Source: a bacterium
GTDB taxonomy: Bacteria; Electryoneota; Electryoneia; Electryoneales; Electryoneaceae
Length of the DNA: 64,000 bases
Direction: 5' to 3'
NCBI GenBank assembly: GCA_028278125.1
Contig: JANQEY010000088.1
Span: forward strand, 1-64,000
Shown: positions 33,956 through 42,257 of the stretch, one piece after another
How the letters are laid out: each line of letters starts with the position of its first letter
Numbering within the stretch: the first letter of the stretch is position 1
Made by a program: the position numbers and the translations under genes
The notes under the pieces: generated by a model
What the model was told of the DNA's origin: nothing
What the model saw: only the letters and a program-made list of their open reading frames with translations
Database searches by the model: none

Positions 33956-35329
33956 TTATTCCATTTCAGCTGTTGTCCAGCCAGCAATCCAGTTATTATT
34001 AGGATCAACGCCTCCAATAAAGTTTACTGCCTCGAAAAAGTTGTCAGACGGAGGAGTGGCAACTGTACTGGTCAAAACAGGTGAGTTCGCCAGTGGTGTA
34101 AAATCGGGATTAGTTTTACTTAAAGCTGCTGTGAGCATTGGATCATCAAATGTATTGCTGGTATTCAGGGTAGATATGAATGTTTCTGTAGTGAACCAGT
34201 ATTCTGATTCATCGTTTTCACCATCTTCACCTGATTGCCAGTCAGCAGTGTTATAGAAAATCGAATTATCAACAATGAGATTACCGTTAAGGGTAGCACC
34301 CTCATCATCAGTAGCATTATTGAAAGTCGCGGCATGATCAATATCAATTCCGCAGTCGCCGAAATTAATTACAATGGCGTTTTTTATTTCAGCTGCAGTA
34401 CCTTCACGGAGCAAGATACCGATATCACTTTCTGCACCGGCAGCATCTCCAACGAGGGTAAGGTTGTAGATGGTTGGGTGTGAACGCGGGATTGCTTCAT
34501 TATTTTCACCGTTGTTATCGGCTTCAATTCCCTGGTCAGCATCATCGCCGTATTGCTGGCATACCCAGAACTGACCTTTTCCACGCCAGCCGTCCGTCCA
34601 GTCAAACTGGTCATCAGCTGCGCCGGTGATGTAGACGTACTTGGCAGTTGCTGTACCACCGAAGAACTCAATACCATCATCCTTGTTCATATGAACCTGG
34701 ACATATTCTATTGTAGTACCGTTACCAACACCCTGGAGCGCAATTCCGTTAAGCTCATTGTCCGGCGAAATTTCACGACCGGCGAATTCAACACGGACAT
34801 ACCTGAGAATACCACTATCGTCTGTATCGTCAGTACCTCCATAACTACCGGTACCACCTTCACCGATTGCCTTAGCGCCTGTATTAAGGGTTGCACGGCC
34901 ATTAATGATCAAACCACCCCAGTCACCTCGCTGACGGTTACCTACCTCTTTGTCGCTTGTGAAAACGATAGGTTCTGTAGATGTACCTTCAGCCATGATC
35001 TTGCTACCACGACGAATAACAAGCATACCGGCTGATGAAGATTCACCATAGATAGTGGTTCCCGGTTCTATTGTCAGGACTACTTCTTCAGCGTCAGCGC
35101 CATCATCACTCTGTACTTCTACACCAACAAATACACCACCACGCAGAAGGTATTCATTAACTGCTGTAAGTGTCATATCTTCAACTATTGTACCTGAGAG
35201 AATAACCGGACCACCAGAGGGGCCTCCACCACCAGTACCTTCATCATCATCTTCACTACAACCGATGAACAGTCCAAGATTAATAAAAAGACCAAGCATT
35301 ACCATTATGCTGGACCATTTCCTAAACAT
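33956..35329 (-). CDS. Surface lipoprotein with right-handed beta-helix-like domain
   Basis: 457 residues from the ATG at 35327-35329, preceded by GGAGG. A hydrophobic leader ends in LFIGC (lipobox), followed by an acidic/Gly-rich spacer (SEDDDEGTGGGG). The body has repeated short strands with Asn/Asp/Gly turns (TTIYGESSSAGMLVIRRGSKIMAEGTSTEPIVFTS, RYVRVEFAGRE, IEYVQVHMNKDDGIEFFGG), the pattern of parallel beta-helix proteins. I cannot name a narrower family. It lies 108 bases downstream of the TonB-dependent receptor gene on the same strand, so it is probably a surface-exposed partner for the same substrate, which is unknown. Confidence 0.75.
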   Translation of the reverse strand: MFRKWSSIMVMLGLFINLGLFIGCSEDDDEGTGGGGPSGGPVILSGTIVEDMTLTAVNEYLLRGGVFVGVEVQSDDGADAEEVVLTIEPGTTIYGESSSAGMLVIRRGSKIMAEGTSTEPIVFTSDKEVGNRQRGDWGGLIINGRATLNTGAKAIGEGGTGSYGGTDDTDDSGILRYVRVEFAGREISPDNELNGIALQGVGNGTTIEYVQVHMNKDDGIEFFGGTATAKYVYITGAADDQFDWTDGWRGKGQFWVCQQYGDDADQGIEADNNGENNEAIPRSHPTIYNLTLVGDAAGAESDIGILLREGTAAEIKNAIVINFGDCGIDIDHAATFNNATDDEGATLNGNLIVDNSIFYNTADWQSGEDGENDESEYWFTTETFISTLNTSNTFDDPMLTAALSKTNPDFTPLANSPVLTSTVATPPSDNFFEAVNFIGGVDPNNNWIAGWTTAEME

Positions 35330-35437
35330 TGTTTTTTCCTCCAATAAGATAAAAATGTCCTTTAAACAAACTTTAAAAGTTTGTTTTTTTAGCATTTATT
35401 ATGATTTGATTAGTATTCTAACAGAAGGCTAACAAAA

Positions 35438-38275
35438 TTACCTTGAGTAATTCATGCCTATAGAAAATACCCTTCCCTTTCTGTAAACTTCGGTGGGTAG
35501 ATTTCCTTGTTCGTACCTGATTTCAGGATCAAGCGCGTTTTCTATCGCGGCTTTTAAACTGATCTGGCCGCCAAGATGTTGTTTGAAAGTCAAATCAACA
35601 TCGGGATGTGGCAGTTCATAAATATCAGGCAGTGGTTTACTTCCGACTTCTGAAATCCTCTTTCCGTATATATGCAGGTAAGCGCTTGCGCTTGTGCCAT
35701 ACTTGGGATTAAAGTAGCTGAGTTCAGCATTTAACAGGTATGGTGATTGACCATGAAGTGGACGGTTTGACGATGTCTGGATACCTTTTGTAGAGTCGCT
35801 TAATTGAATGTCTGACTCAATCAGGGACAGGTTTGCAGAAGCTGAAAAATTATTCAGTCGTTCCGAAATAAATCCCAGGTGCTGCCTTATCTCAAACTCC
35901 ACACCATAGTTGTTTGCACTCTCTGCGTTTTCGTAGGATACACGATTCTGCGCTGTCGCCTGGATCACTTTTTCGATGGGATTACTGAAGTTTTTATAGA
36001 ACACTGAAACAGCTATCAAATCAGATGGTGCGCGTAACCATTCCCATCTTAAATCCAAGTTCCTGATTAAAGCACGTTCAAGCTGGGGATTTCCTACCAC
36101 TGCATGCCCACCGATGATATCGGTAAACTCAAATGAAGACAGTTCCCTGAAATCCGGGCGTGAAACAGTCTGGCTTAATGCAAGCCTCAGGTTCATCGAT
36201 TGTTTCAGCTTATATGTGAAGTTCGCCGCCGGCAAAATATCCGTATTATCAATTTCACCCTTAGTCGAAGTAGTCGTAGCCTGGAATAACTCATACGAGT
36301 TTACTTCCTGGTGGGAATGTTCTATCCTGACACCAACGTTTGCCATTAACCTGGGAAGGATCTCGAAATCAGCCATTACATATGCTGCTTCAAGTTCCTG
36401 TAAAGCATCATAGCTGTCAGTCGGCCTGGTTGCTTCACGTACCAGGAACCCACCTTGTGACGTTGAGTCTGTATATGCCCATTGACCAGGTTCAGTTTCT
36501 ACTGAATCGGTATAGGTCCATGAGATAGCGCCTAGGTTTTCTGCATTGTAAAGGCTTTCCCCATCCTGTGAAAGGTCTATTGCTTCTGAAGTACCCGTTC
36601 GTGGCTCAAACTGGAAGAACCTTGTTTCAGAATCCCTTTTTCTTCTAAGTACATCAAATCCGGTTTTTAATTTCAGGTCTTTTCTTGACTTGATCGGACG
36701 TAGTACCCAGTCGAATGAACCGGAAAAAGTGTTATCTACAAGGTCGTTGTAGATTCTTGACCCACTCTGGGATTCATCAGCGAGTACGAAATCCTCGCCT
36801 GGATCTGCTTCGTATTGAATCTCACGAGTATCAGGTTCGTAACGTGTACCCCTGGAGAATGTACCGTTCCAGTCGATAGTCGAATTCAGGAAACCGGGCA
36901 CGGCATGAGAACCGGACAACTGCGTTGTAAGGGTAGTCTTGCCGACAAAACGAAGCCTTGTATCATGAATATTTTTACCACGATCGTCGTTCCAACCTTC
37001 AAAATATCGTGTTTCATTCTCCAGGTCACGGTTATAAAGGATGTTCCAGTTGATCCTGGACATTGGCGTGATTTCGTAATTCAGCAGTGCCAGTCCACCA
37101 AGAGTAATGTTCTTTTTGTATGATTTAAAATCGTAAGTATGTTGAAGTGTTATCTCGTCGTTGTCACCACCCTTATAAATGTTCCTTTTAATATCCCTCA
37201 TCGATGATCCGTTCTTATACAAGGTGGATACCATGTAGGATAACTGCCGATTAAACACCTTGGATTTTCCGGTCAGGGAGAAGTTATAGCTTGTGTTGGG
37301 TGCTGCCCTCGCTTCTTCCGTATTCCAGTTGTTATCGAAGGCTTCACTGAATCTTTCCATTTCACTTATTGTGTAACCACCAAATTGACCACCTTCAACA
37401 ATTTTATTATTAGCGTTTACGATTTCGTCAGGAATTGATCTGCTACCGTCGTCAAATCCGAGGAAATCAAGCTCTCCTCCCTTATATGAAAGGAAATCCT
37501 TGAACGTGGTCTCTGAGTTATAGCTTGATGATACGCCAATATTCAGTGATTTTTTTCCGAACGCGTCCCAAGTGTCCATGTTGACATTACCACCACCAAA
37601 CTCGCCGAATTGGTCAACGGTAAAAGATTTTTTAATCGTTACACGGCTCATCATTGCGGTAGGGAAAAGGTCCAGGGAAACAGCGCTCCTGTTCGGTTCT
37701 GTTCCTGCAACCTGCGCAGCATTTAAAGTGACTTTGGAATATCGTTGATCCAGGCCTCTGATTACGGGATCCCCACCGATAGTTGATACCCCGGTTACCC
37801 TGCGAATAACGTCAGAGACATCAGGATCTGGTAGTTTTTTCATCTGTTCACCGGAAATAGCATCTGCTATGGATGATCTTTTCATCCTGTCCTTAAGTTC
37901 CTGTTCTTCAGAACCCTGCGGTGCTTTACCGGTGATAGTTATATCCTTGAGTTTAAAAGCAGTCGATCTCAAGTTAAAATCAACATTTACATCATCATCT
38001 TTTTCACATTCGAGATTTGATACTGCCGGTTCATAACCGAGCATTGTTACAAACATTATATATGTTCCTGCTGGAACAAGGTGGATTGTATAAAATCCAT
38101 CGAGATCTGTGGAACCACCCATCCTGGTATCCTGGAGAACAACATTAACACCTACCAGGGGTTCGCCGGATTCAGCATCAACTACTTTACCGGTTACCGT
38201 TGCAGCAAAACAATTCCCAGAAAAATATGTAATTAAAAGAATTAGAAGCGTTGCTGTCAGCTTTCCAAGCTTCAC
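35438..38275 (-). CDS. TonB-dependent outer-membrane receptor with carboxypeptidase-regulatory-like N-terminus
   Basis: 945 residues from a GTG with a strong AAGGAGG 6 bases upstream. A signal peptide ends at about residue 24. Residues 25-105 are a CarboxypepD_reg-like beta-sandwich (TVTGKVVDAESGEPLVGVNVVLQDT...DGFYTIHLVPAGTY), typical of FCB receptors. The plug domain covers about 115-240 (SDVIRRVTGVSTIGGDPVIRGLDQRYSKVTLN), followed by a ~22-strand barrel. It should import a ligand across the outer membrane with energy from TonB-ExbBD. The ligand cannot be read: it is not paired with a SusD-like gene, and no cobalamin or Fur-type signal is visible upstream. A lipoprotein gene follows it. Confidence 0.93.
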   Translation of the reverse strand: MKLGKLTATLLILLITYFSGNCFAATVTGKVVDAESGEPLVGVNVVLQDTRMGGSTDLDGFYTIHLVPAGTYIMFVTMLGYEPAVSNLECEKDDDVNVDFNLRSTAFKLKDITITGKAPQGSEEQELKDRMKRSSIADAISGEQMKKLPDPDVSDVIRRVTGVSTIGGDPVIRGLDQRYSKVTLNAAQVAGTEPNRSAVSLDLFPTAMMSRVTIKKSFTVDQFGEFGGGNVNMDTWDAFGKKSLNIGVSSSYNSETTFKDFLSYKGGELDFLGFDDGSRSIPDEIVNANNKIVEGGQFGGYTISEMERFSEAFDNNWNTEEARAAPNTSYNFSLTGKSKVFNRQLSYMVSTLYKNGSSMRDIKRNIYKGGDNDEITLQHTYDFKSYKKNITLGGLALLNYEITPMSRINWNILYNRDLENETRYFEGWNDDRGKNIHDTRLRFVGKTTLTTQLSGSHAVPGFLNSTIDWNGTFSRGTRYEPDTREIQYEADPGEDFVLADESQSGSRIYNDLVDNTFSGSFDWVLRPIKSRKDLKLKTGFDVLRRKRDSETRFFQFEPRTGTSEAIDLSQDGESLYNAENLGAISWTYTDSVETEPGQWAYTDSTSQGGFLVREATRPTDSYDALQELEAAYVMADFEILPRLMANVGVRIEHSHQEVNSYELFQATTTSTKGEIDNTDILPAANFTYKLKQSMNLRLALSQTVSRPDFRELSSFEFTDIIGGHAVVGNPQLERALIRNLDLRWEWLRAPSDLIAVSVFYKNFSNPIEKVIQATAQNRVSYENAESANNYGVEFEIRQHLGFISERLNNFSASANLSLIESDIQLSDSTKGIQTSSNRPLHGQSPYLLNAELSYFNPKYGTSASAYLHIYGKRISEVGSKPLPDIYELPHPDVDLTFKQHLGGQISLKAAIENALDPEIRYEQGNLPTEVYRKGRVFSIGMNYSR

Positions 38276-38729
38276 AACTTCCTCCTTATTTATTCGTACT
38301 TGACCTTTAGAACCTTAAATTTTGTCAATAAGAAATCGGTAAAGCGTTAATATCTTGTGAAAGGATTGTTAGGATTTTGTTTGGAACTCGGCTGAGAGAC
38401 AGGTTATTGTTGTTATAAGTTGAAATATAATAATGAATAAGAAAATATAAATGAAATTGCTAGAGTTGTGTCAGGAGATAGATATTCGGACTTAAGTTTA
38501 ATATTCACCTCGTAGGATTAGTCGCAACCGGATCTGATTCTCGACAATGTGGTAGAAAGACTACATCAAGTCGATAAATTCTATACTCAATTATAATGCT
38601 GACGATTATCGATAAGAAATAATTTATCAAGAACTTAGTGTTAGCACAGTAGAAACAGCTTCATTTTGGCCTGAACATTGCAAAAGTACATCTCAAACAA
38701 ATTATAGTGAAAATAAGATGGAGTATAAG
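38276..38729. other. Divergent promoter region between receptor and lipoprotein genes
   Basis: About 450 AT-rich bases with no ORF. A TTGACA-like hexamer on the minus strand is visible at about 38325-38330, but without a good -10 at the right distance. No B12, TPP or FMN riboswitch core was found. Confidence 0.45.
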
Positions 38730-39557
38730 ATGAACAGAAAATTTGCATTTATTCTACTAACAATATTGATCACAGGATTAATAATTGTTGGATGCTCATC
38801 TGAAGATGATCCCGTCAGCCCAGATGAGTACACAGTTGAAAATGACGACTACTTTGATGTCGCTGAAGACATGGCTGCTACACTTGCTTCTCCAGATGAA
38901 GGAATGCTGGGGCTCTGGCGGGACATGGATAATTTTACCAATCCTCCGATGGGACAGAATGGTAAGAGTTTTGAAAAAGATGTTATGGATACAACTTTTG
39001 TGCGTGGTCCATTTACCGTAACAATTGACCTGACATTCTATGATGCTGATGGTAATCCCTCAGAGATGTACGACTCGTTGACCACTGTCAGGATGACTGC
39101 GGAACACCAGATGGAAGGTACACTCCAGGGATTAAGGCGTTCGATGACAATAGAACATGAAAGTAGTGATGAGCTGGATGGGATCGCACCGGATGACACG
39201 ATCTGCACATTAAACAGCCAGGCGGTTAGAAGAGTTTCAGGAAGTTTTATGCCCCTCTGGCGTCTGCAGGAAAGAGACTGGTCGGCATCTCATCATATTA
39301 ATGTTGAAGATCTGAGCTGGCATGACAACGAGGTAGATTACCCATATCCTCTCGAAGGTGTCATTGATGCTGAAACCAACTTTGAACGCGAGGTAACAGG
39401 ATTCGGAGCTATCAGAACCTACCAGGTAACAGTTGCTTCCACAACCACATTTGATGGTACACGTTACGCGATGATTGAAATAGATAATGGTCCAACTTTC
39501 TGGATTGATCTTGATACCGGCGAAGCTTACAGGGAACGCCCGGATGACGATAACTAG
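38730..39557 (+). CDS. Lipoprotein of unknown function, divergent from the TonB receptor
   Basis: 275 residues from the ATG at 38730, chosen because GGAG lies 6 bases upstream (an ATG four codons earlier lacks this). The leader ends with LIIVGC, a lipobox, then SSEDDPVSPDEY. The mature part is mostly soluble beta/alpha and acidic, with repeated sequence of the type FTVTIDLTFYDADGNPSEMYDSL and TTFDGTRYAMIEIDNGPTFWIDLDTG; no family is recognised. It shares an intergenic region with the receptor operon and may be co-regulated. A perfect terminator follows. Confidence 0.75.
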   Translation: MNRKFAFILLTILITGLIIVGCSSEDDPVSPDEYTVENDDYFDVAEDMAATLASPDEGMLGLWRDMDNFTNPPMGQNGKSFEKDVMDTTFVRGPFTVTIDLTFYDADGNPSEMYDSLTTVRMTAEHQMEGTLQGLRRSMTIEHESSDELDGIAPDDTICTLNSQAVRRVSGSFMPLWRLQERDWSASHHINVEDLSWHDNEVDYPYPLEGVIDAETNFEREVTGFGAIRTYQVTVASTTTFDGTRYAMIEIDNGPTFWIDLDTGEAYRERPDDDN

Positions 39558-39624
39558 AACTATCTGTAATCATTAATCATATTATTTGCAATACTTTATT
39601 AAAATCAGTATATTTATAACAGCT

Positions 39625-39652
39625 AATATCCAGCTTTTGCTGGATATTTTTA
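39625..39652 (+). terminator. Terminator of the 38730 lipoprotein gene
   Basis: AATATCCAGC (39625-39634) pairs exactly with GCTGGATATT (39639-39648) around TTTT, with further T residues. Confidence 0.8.
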
Positions 39653-39677
39653 TCTTCAAAAGAACGGTAGAGGATTT

Positions 39678-40154
39678 ATGGATATAGCACATTATGCTGA
39701 GTGGAGTTCAAGGCTGCTGGTGGCAATGCTCTCAGGGGCACTGATTGGATTCGAACGACAAGTCAGGGGGAAGGCTGCTGGGCTTAAGACGATTATTATG
39801 ATATGCGTGGGTTCCTGCCTGTTTATGATCGTTTCCGAAATTGTCGGAACTTCGCAGATGTTAAAAGGTAACGTCCAATATGTAAGCGATCCGGGCAGAA
39901 TTGCCGCACAGGTCGTAACTGGAATTGGTTTTCTTGGGGCCGGTGTAATAATGCTGATGAAACAGAAGATCAGTGGTTTAACAACCGCTGCCGTTATCTG
40001 GGTGACAGCGGGAATCGGAATGGTAATCGGGCTTGGATATCTTTTATATGGGGTAATCATCTCTGTATTTATAGTAATTATCCTGGTAAGCATTAATTTT
40101 TTCGAAAAAAACCTTTTATCAAAGTGGTTTGAGAAACGAAGTGACGAAGAATGA
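39678..40154 (+). CDS. MgtC/SapB-family membrane protein
   Basis: 158 residues; GAGG lies 5 bases before the ATG. Family motifs: RLLVAMLSGALIGFERQVRGKAAGLKT near the N-terminus, then DPGRIAAQVVTGIGFLGAGVIM and GLTTAAVIWVTAGIGMVIG. Four to five membrane helices are visible. It lacks the C-terminal ACT-like domain of virulence MgtC, as SapB-type members do. Family members influence Mg2+-limited growth or membrane ATP synthase activity in pathogens; the role in a free-living organism is unclear. Confidence 0.9.
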   Translation: MDIAHYAEWSSRLLVAMLSGALIGFERQVRGKAAGLKTIIMICVGSCLFMIVSEIVGTSQMLKGNVQYVSDPGRIAAQVVTGIGFLGAGVIMLMKQKISGLTTAAVIWVTAGIGMVIGLGYLLYGVIISVFIVIILVSINFFEKNLLSKWFEKRSDEE

Positions 40155-40183
40155 TTAGAGAAATTTAATTGTTACAAAGAAAA

Positions 40184-40207
40184 AGTCTCTGCCTATTGGT
40201 AGAGACT
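40184..40207. terminator. Hairpin between converging mgtC-like and phoB-like genes
   Basis: AGTCTCT (40184-40190) pairs with AGAGACT (40201-40207); A-rich sequence on the left and T-rich sequence on the right allow termination in both directions. Confidence 0.6.
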
Positions 40208-40236
40208 ATTGCTGTATTGTCAATAAATACTTGGAT

Positions 40237-40923
40237 TTACTCCCTGAATCTATAGCCAACACCCCTGACCGTTTCAATCAGATCACCGCAACTTCCAAGT
40301 TTTCTTCTTAAACCGACAATCTGGACATCCACAGAACGGTCGGAAACAGGATGTTTTTCCCCATGGATCGCGTCCACAATCTGGTATCGGGTGAAGACCC
40401 ATCCGGGACGTCGGGCAAGAAAGTGCAGGATGGCAAATTCGCTGTAGGTCAAGTTCACCAGTCGGTCACTGATACGAACTTCGTAACGGCCGGGATGGAT
40501 CACCATATCCCTGAAGGAAAGGATTTCATCTTCGGCTTTTATTGCTTCACTTCCACGTCTCAGGACAGCTTTTATCCTGGCAATAACCACCTTTGGGCTG
40601 AATGGTTTTGTAATGTAATCGTCAGCTCCAAGCTCCAGGCCTGTGACAATATCAGTTTCCTCGTCCTTGGCAGTCACCATGATGATTGGAATATCCTGCG
40701 CTGCCTCATCGCGTTTTACTCGCCTGCAGTATTCAAGGCCATCTATTCCGGGTAACATCAGATCCAGGAGAGTGATATCCGGTCTGCGTGATCGTGCCAT
40801 TAATAATCCTTCCTCACCCGATTCCGCTTCAATTACACTATAACCCTCACGGGAGAGGTTGTAATTTATTAATTCACGTATATCTTCTTCGTCTTCTACG
40901 ACAAGGACTAGTTCCTTAGCCAT
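40237..40923 (-). CDS. OmpR/PhoB-family response regulator
   Basis: 228 residues; GGAG lies 7 bases before the ATG. Receiver domain 1-120: acidic residues at 10-12 (VVEDEED), phosphoacceptor D54 (TLLDLMLPG), T84 and K106 (YITKPF). The winged-helix DNA-binding domain covers about 130-228 and ends in the typical DRSVDVQIVGLRRKLG...IETVRGVGYRF. It should bind direct repeats upstream of its targets once phosphorylated. The layout is like PhoB, but no kinase, phoU or pst genes are adjacent, so the signal is unknown. Confidence 0.93.
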   Translation of the reverse strand: MAKELVLVVEDEEDIRELINYNLSREGYSVIEAESGEEGLLMARSRRPDITLLDLMLPGIDGLEYCRRVKRDEAAQDIPIIMVTAKDEETDIVTGLELGADDYITKPFSPKVVIARIKAVLRRGSEAIKAEDEILSFRDMVIHPGRYEVRISDRLVNLTYSEFAILHFLARRPGWVFTRYQIVDAIHGEKHPVSDRSVDVQIVGLRRKLGSCGDLIETVRGVGYRFRE

Positions 40924-41205
40924 TTCTCCACTCCATTAAATAAAATTGGGACCAGAGTTTTGTAAATGAATTGTTAAAATAAAATTAAGAATATATTAGT
41001 TAATTATTTCTAAAAATCCTTTTGACATAGTTTCATTAGATCATGGCCATGAAAATAATATCTTTGAAAGGTACAATCATCTTATATTATTCTGCGAGAG
41101 AGTTTTCTCCACTAGACCAACATAATTCTCTGTTAATGATGCATTCAATTATTTAACTTCAATTTCTCTATTTTCTAACTAAAAACCAATTGTTAAATCG
41201 ATTAG

Positions 41206-41934
41206 ATGATGTATCAACAGTCAAAGTTTTCCAAATCACAACAGATCCGATCGATGTTCGATCAGATTGTTCCCAGTTATGATCTACTGAACCATGTGAT
41301 GTCCCTCTACCAGGATGTTTACTGGCGAAACTGGACAATTCAGCGGATAAATCGTGACAGCAAACGTATCCTGGACATCGCAACAGGAACGGGCGACCTT
41401 GGATTTGAAGCACTTAAACAGTTGCCAGGATCTCATGTAACGGGAATGGATTTTTCCCGTGAAATGCTTTATCAAGCTAAACGGAAAATTGTCAAGAAAA
41501 ACGTGGTCGATCGATTTTCCCTTGTTAATGGTGATGCTTTAAAGATACCATTTCCTGACAATACTTTTGACGCGGCAATGATTGCTTTCGGTATTAGAAA
41601 TGTTGTTGATAAACCTGCCGGGCTGAAGGAGATGGCAAGGGTGGTTAAGCCGGGTGGAAAAGTACTGACATTGGAAATGACATTCCCAAAAACCATTGTA
41701 TTACGTAAGTTTTTTTCCTGGTATCTGAATAATGCAATTCCGTTTGTTGGTGGAATTATTTCCGGTAAACGAAGTGCTTACCAATACCTGCCGGATACTA
41801 TTCAATCATTCCTTACCCCGGATCAACTTCTGTCCCTGTTTAAAAATGCAGGATTGGTTAACCGTCGTGCCTGGAGGATGACTTTCGGAATTACCTACCT
41901 GCATGAAGGGATTGTCCCTGTGGAGCAAACATAA
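41206..41934 (+). CDS. ubiE: Demethylmenaquinone methyltransferase / UbiE-family methyltransferase
   Basis: 242 residues; two adjacent ATGs (41206 and 41209) without a good ribosome site. Family features: FDQIVPSYDLLNHVMSLYQDVYWR near the N-terminus, the SAM-binding motif ILDIATGTGDLGFEA, VNGDALKIPFPDNTFDAAMIAFGIRNV and the C-terminal TFGITYLHEG. It transfers a methyl group to demethylmenaquinone (or the ubiquinone precursor) in respiratory quinone synthesis; menaquinone is more likely for an FCB organism. It is single, ended by the hairpin at 41966-41996. Confidence 0.93.
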   Translation: MMYQQSKFSKSQQIRSMFDQIVPSYDLLNHVMSLYQDVYWRNWTIQRINRDSKRILDIATGTGDLGFEALKQLPGSHVTGMDFSREMLYQAKRKIVKKNVVDRFSLVNGDALKIPFPDNTFDAAMIAFGIRNVVDKPAGLKEMARVVKPGGKVLTLEMTFPKTIVLRKFFSWYLNNAIPFVGGIISGKRSAYQYLPDTIQSFLTPDQLLSLFKNAGLVNRRAWRMTFGITYLHEGIVPVEQT

Positions 41935-41965
41935 TCGTTAGGCACTGATACTTTAATAAACATAA

Positions 41966-41996
41966 AAAAGCCTGCATTTGATTGCAGGCTTTTAAT
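41966..41996. terminator. Bidirectional terminator between ubiE and tRNA-Gln
   Basis: AAAAGCCTGCA (41966-41976) and TGCAGGCTTTT (41983-41993) are exact complements with a 6-base loop, giving T-runs on both strands. Confidence 0.85.
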
Positions 41997-42000
41997 GTTG

Positions 42001-42071
42001 CTGGGAGTCAGGGACTCGAACCCCGATTCCACGGTCCAGAGCCGTGTGTCCTGCCATTGGACGAACTCCCA
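42001..42071 (-). tRNA. tRNA-Gln (anticodon CTG)
   Basis: The minus strand folds as a full cloverleaf: acceptor TGGGAGT/ACTCCCA, D-stem GTCC/GGAC, anticodon stem CACGG/CCGTG with loop CTCTGGA (anticodon CTG, reads CAG), variable GAAT, and T-stem CGGGG/CCCTG with TTCGAGT loop. U1-A72 and discriminator G73 are glutamine identity features. The CCA end is not encoded. A perfect sigma-70 promoter lies upstream. Confidence 0.95.
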
Positions 42072-42088
42072 AAAACAACTGCGTGTCA

Positions 42089-42117
42089 ATTATAATAATA
42101 GCTCGAATCCGTGTCAA
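42089..42117 (-). promoter_or_regulatory. Perfect consensus sigma-70 promoter of tRNA-Gln
   Basis: Reading the minus strand: TTGACA (42117-42112), 17 bases, TATAAT (42094-42089). The tRNA 5' end at 42071 leaves a leader of roughly 10-12 bases. Confidence 0.85.
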
Positions 42118-42211
42118 GATAACATTTTACAGCAGCGAGACACGGGAGATTATCGACAATTTACATCTGAAGTAATAATTGATGCAAACAGCATAAATCT
42201 ATTTAACAAAA

Positions 42212-42236
42212 AAGCCCGGATTATACCGGGCTTAAA
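42212..42236 (-). terminator. Terminator of the S9 peptidase gene
   Basis: AAGCCCGG (42212-42219) pairs with CCGGGCTT (42226-42233); on the minus strand the stem runs into TTTTTTG. Confidence 0.8.
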
Positions 42237-42257
42237 GGGAATATTTCAAAATATAAA

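Noticed and set aside
38276..38729. Cobalamin or TPP riboswitch controlling the TonB receptor
   Set aside because: A CTGAGA-like word occurs near 38390, but none of the other conserved riboswitch segments is present.
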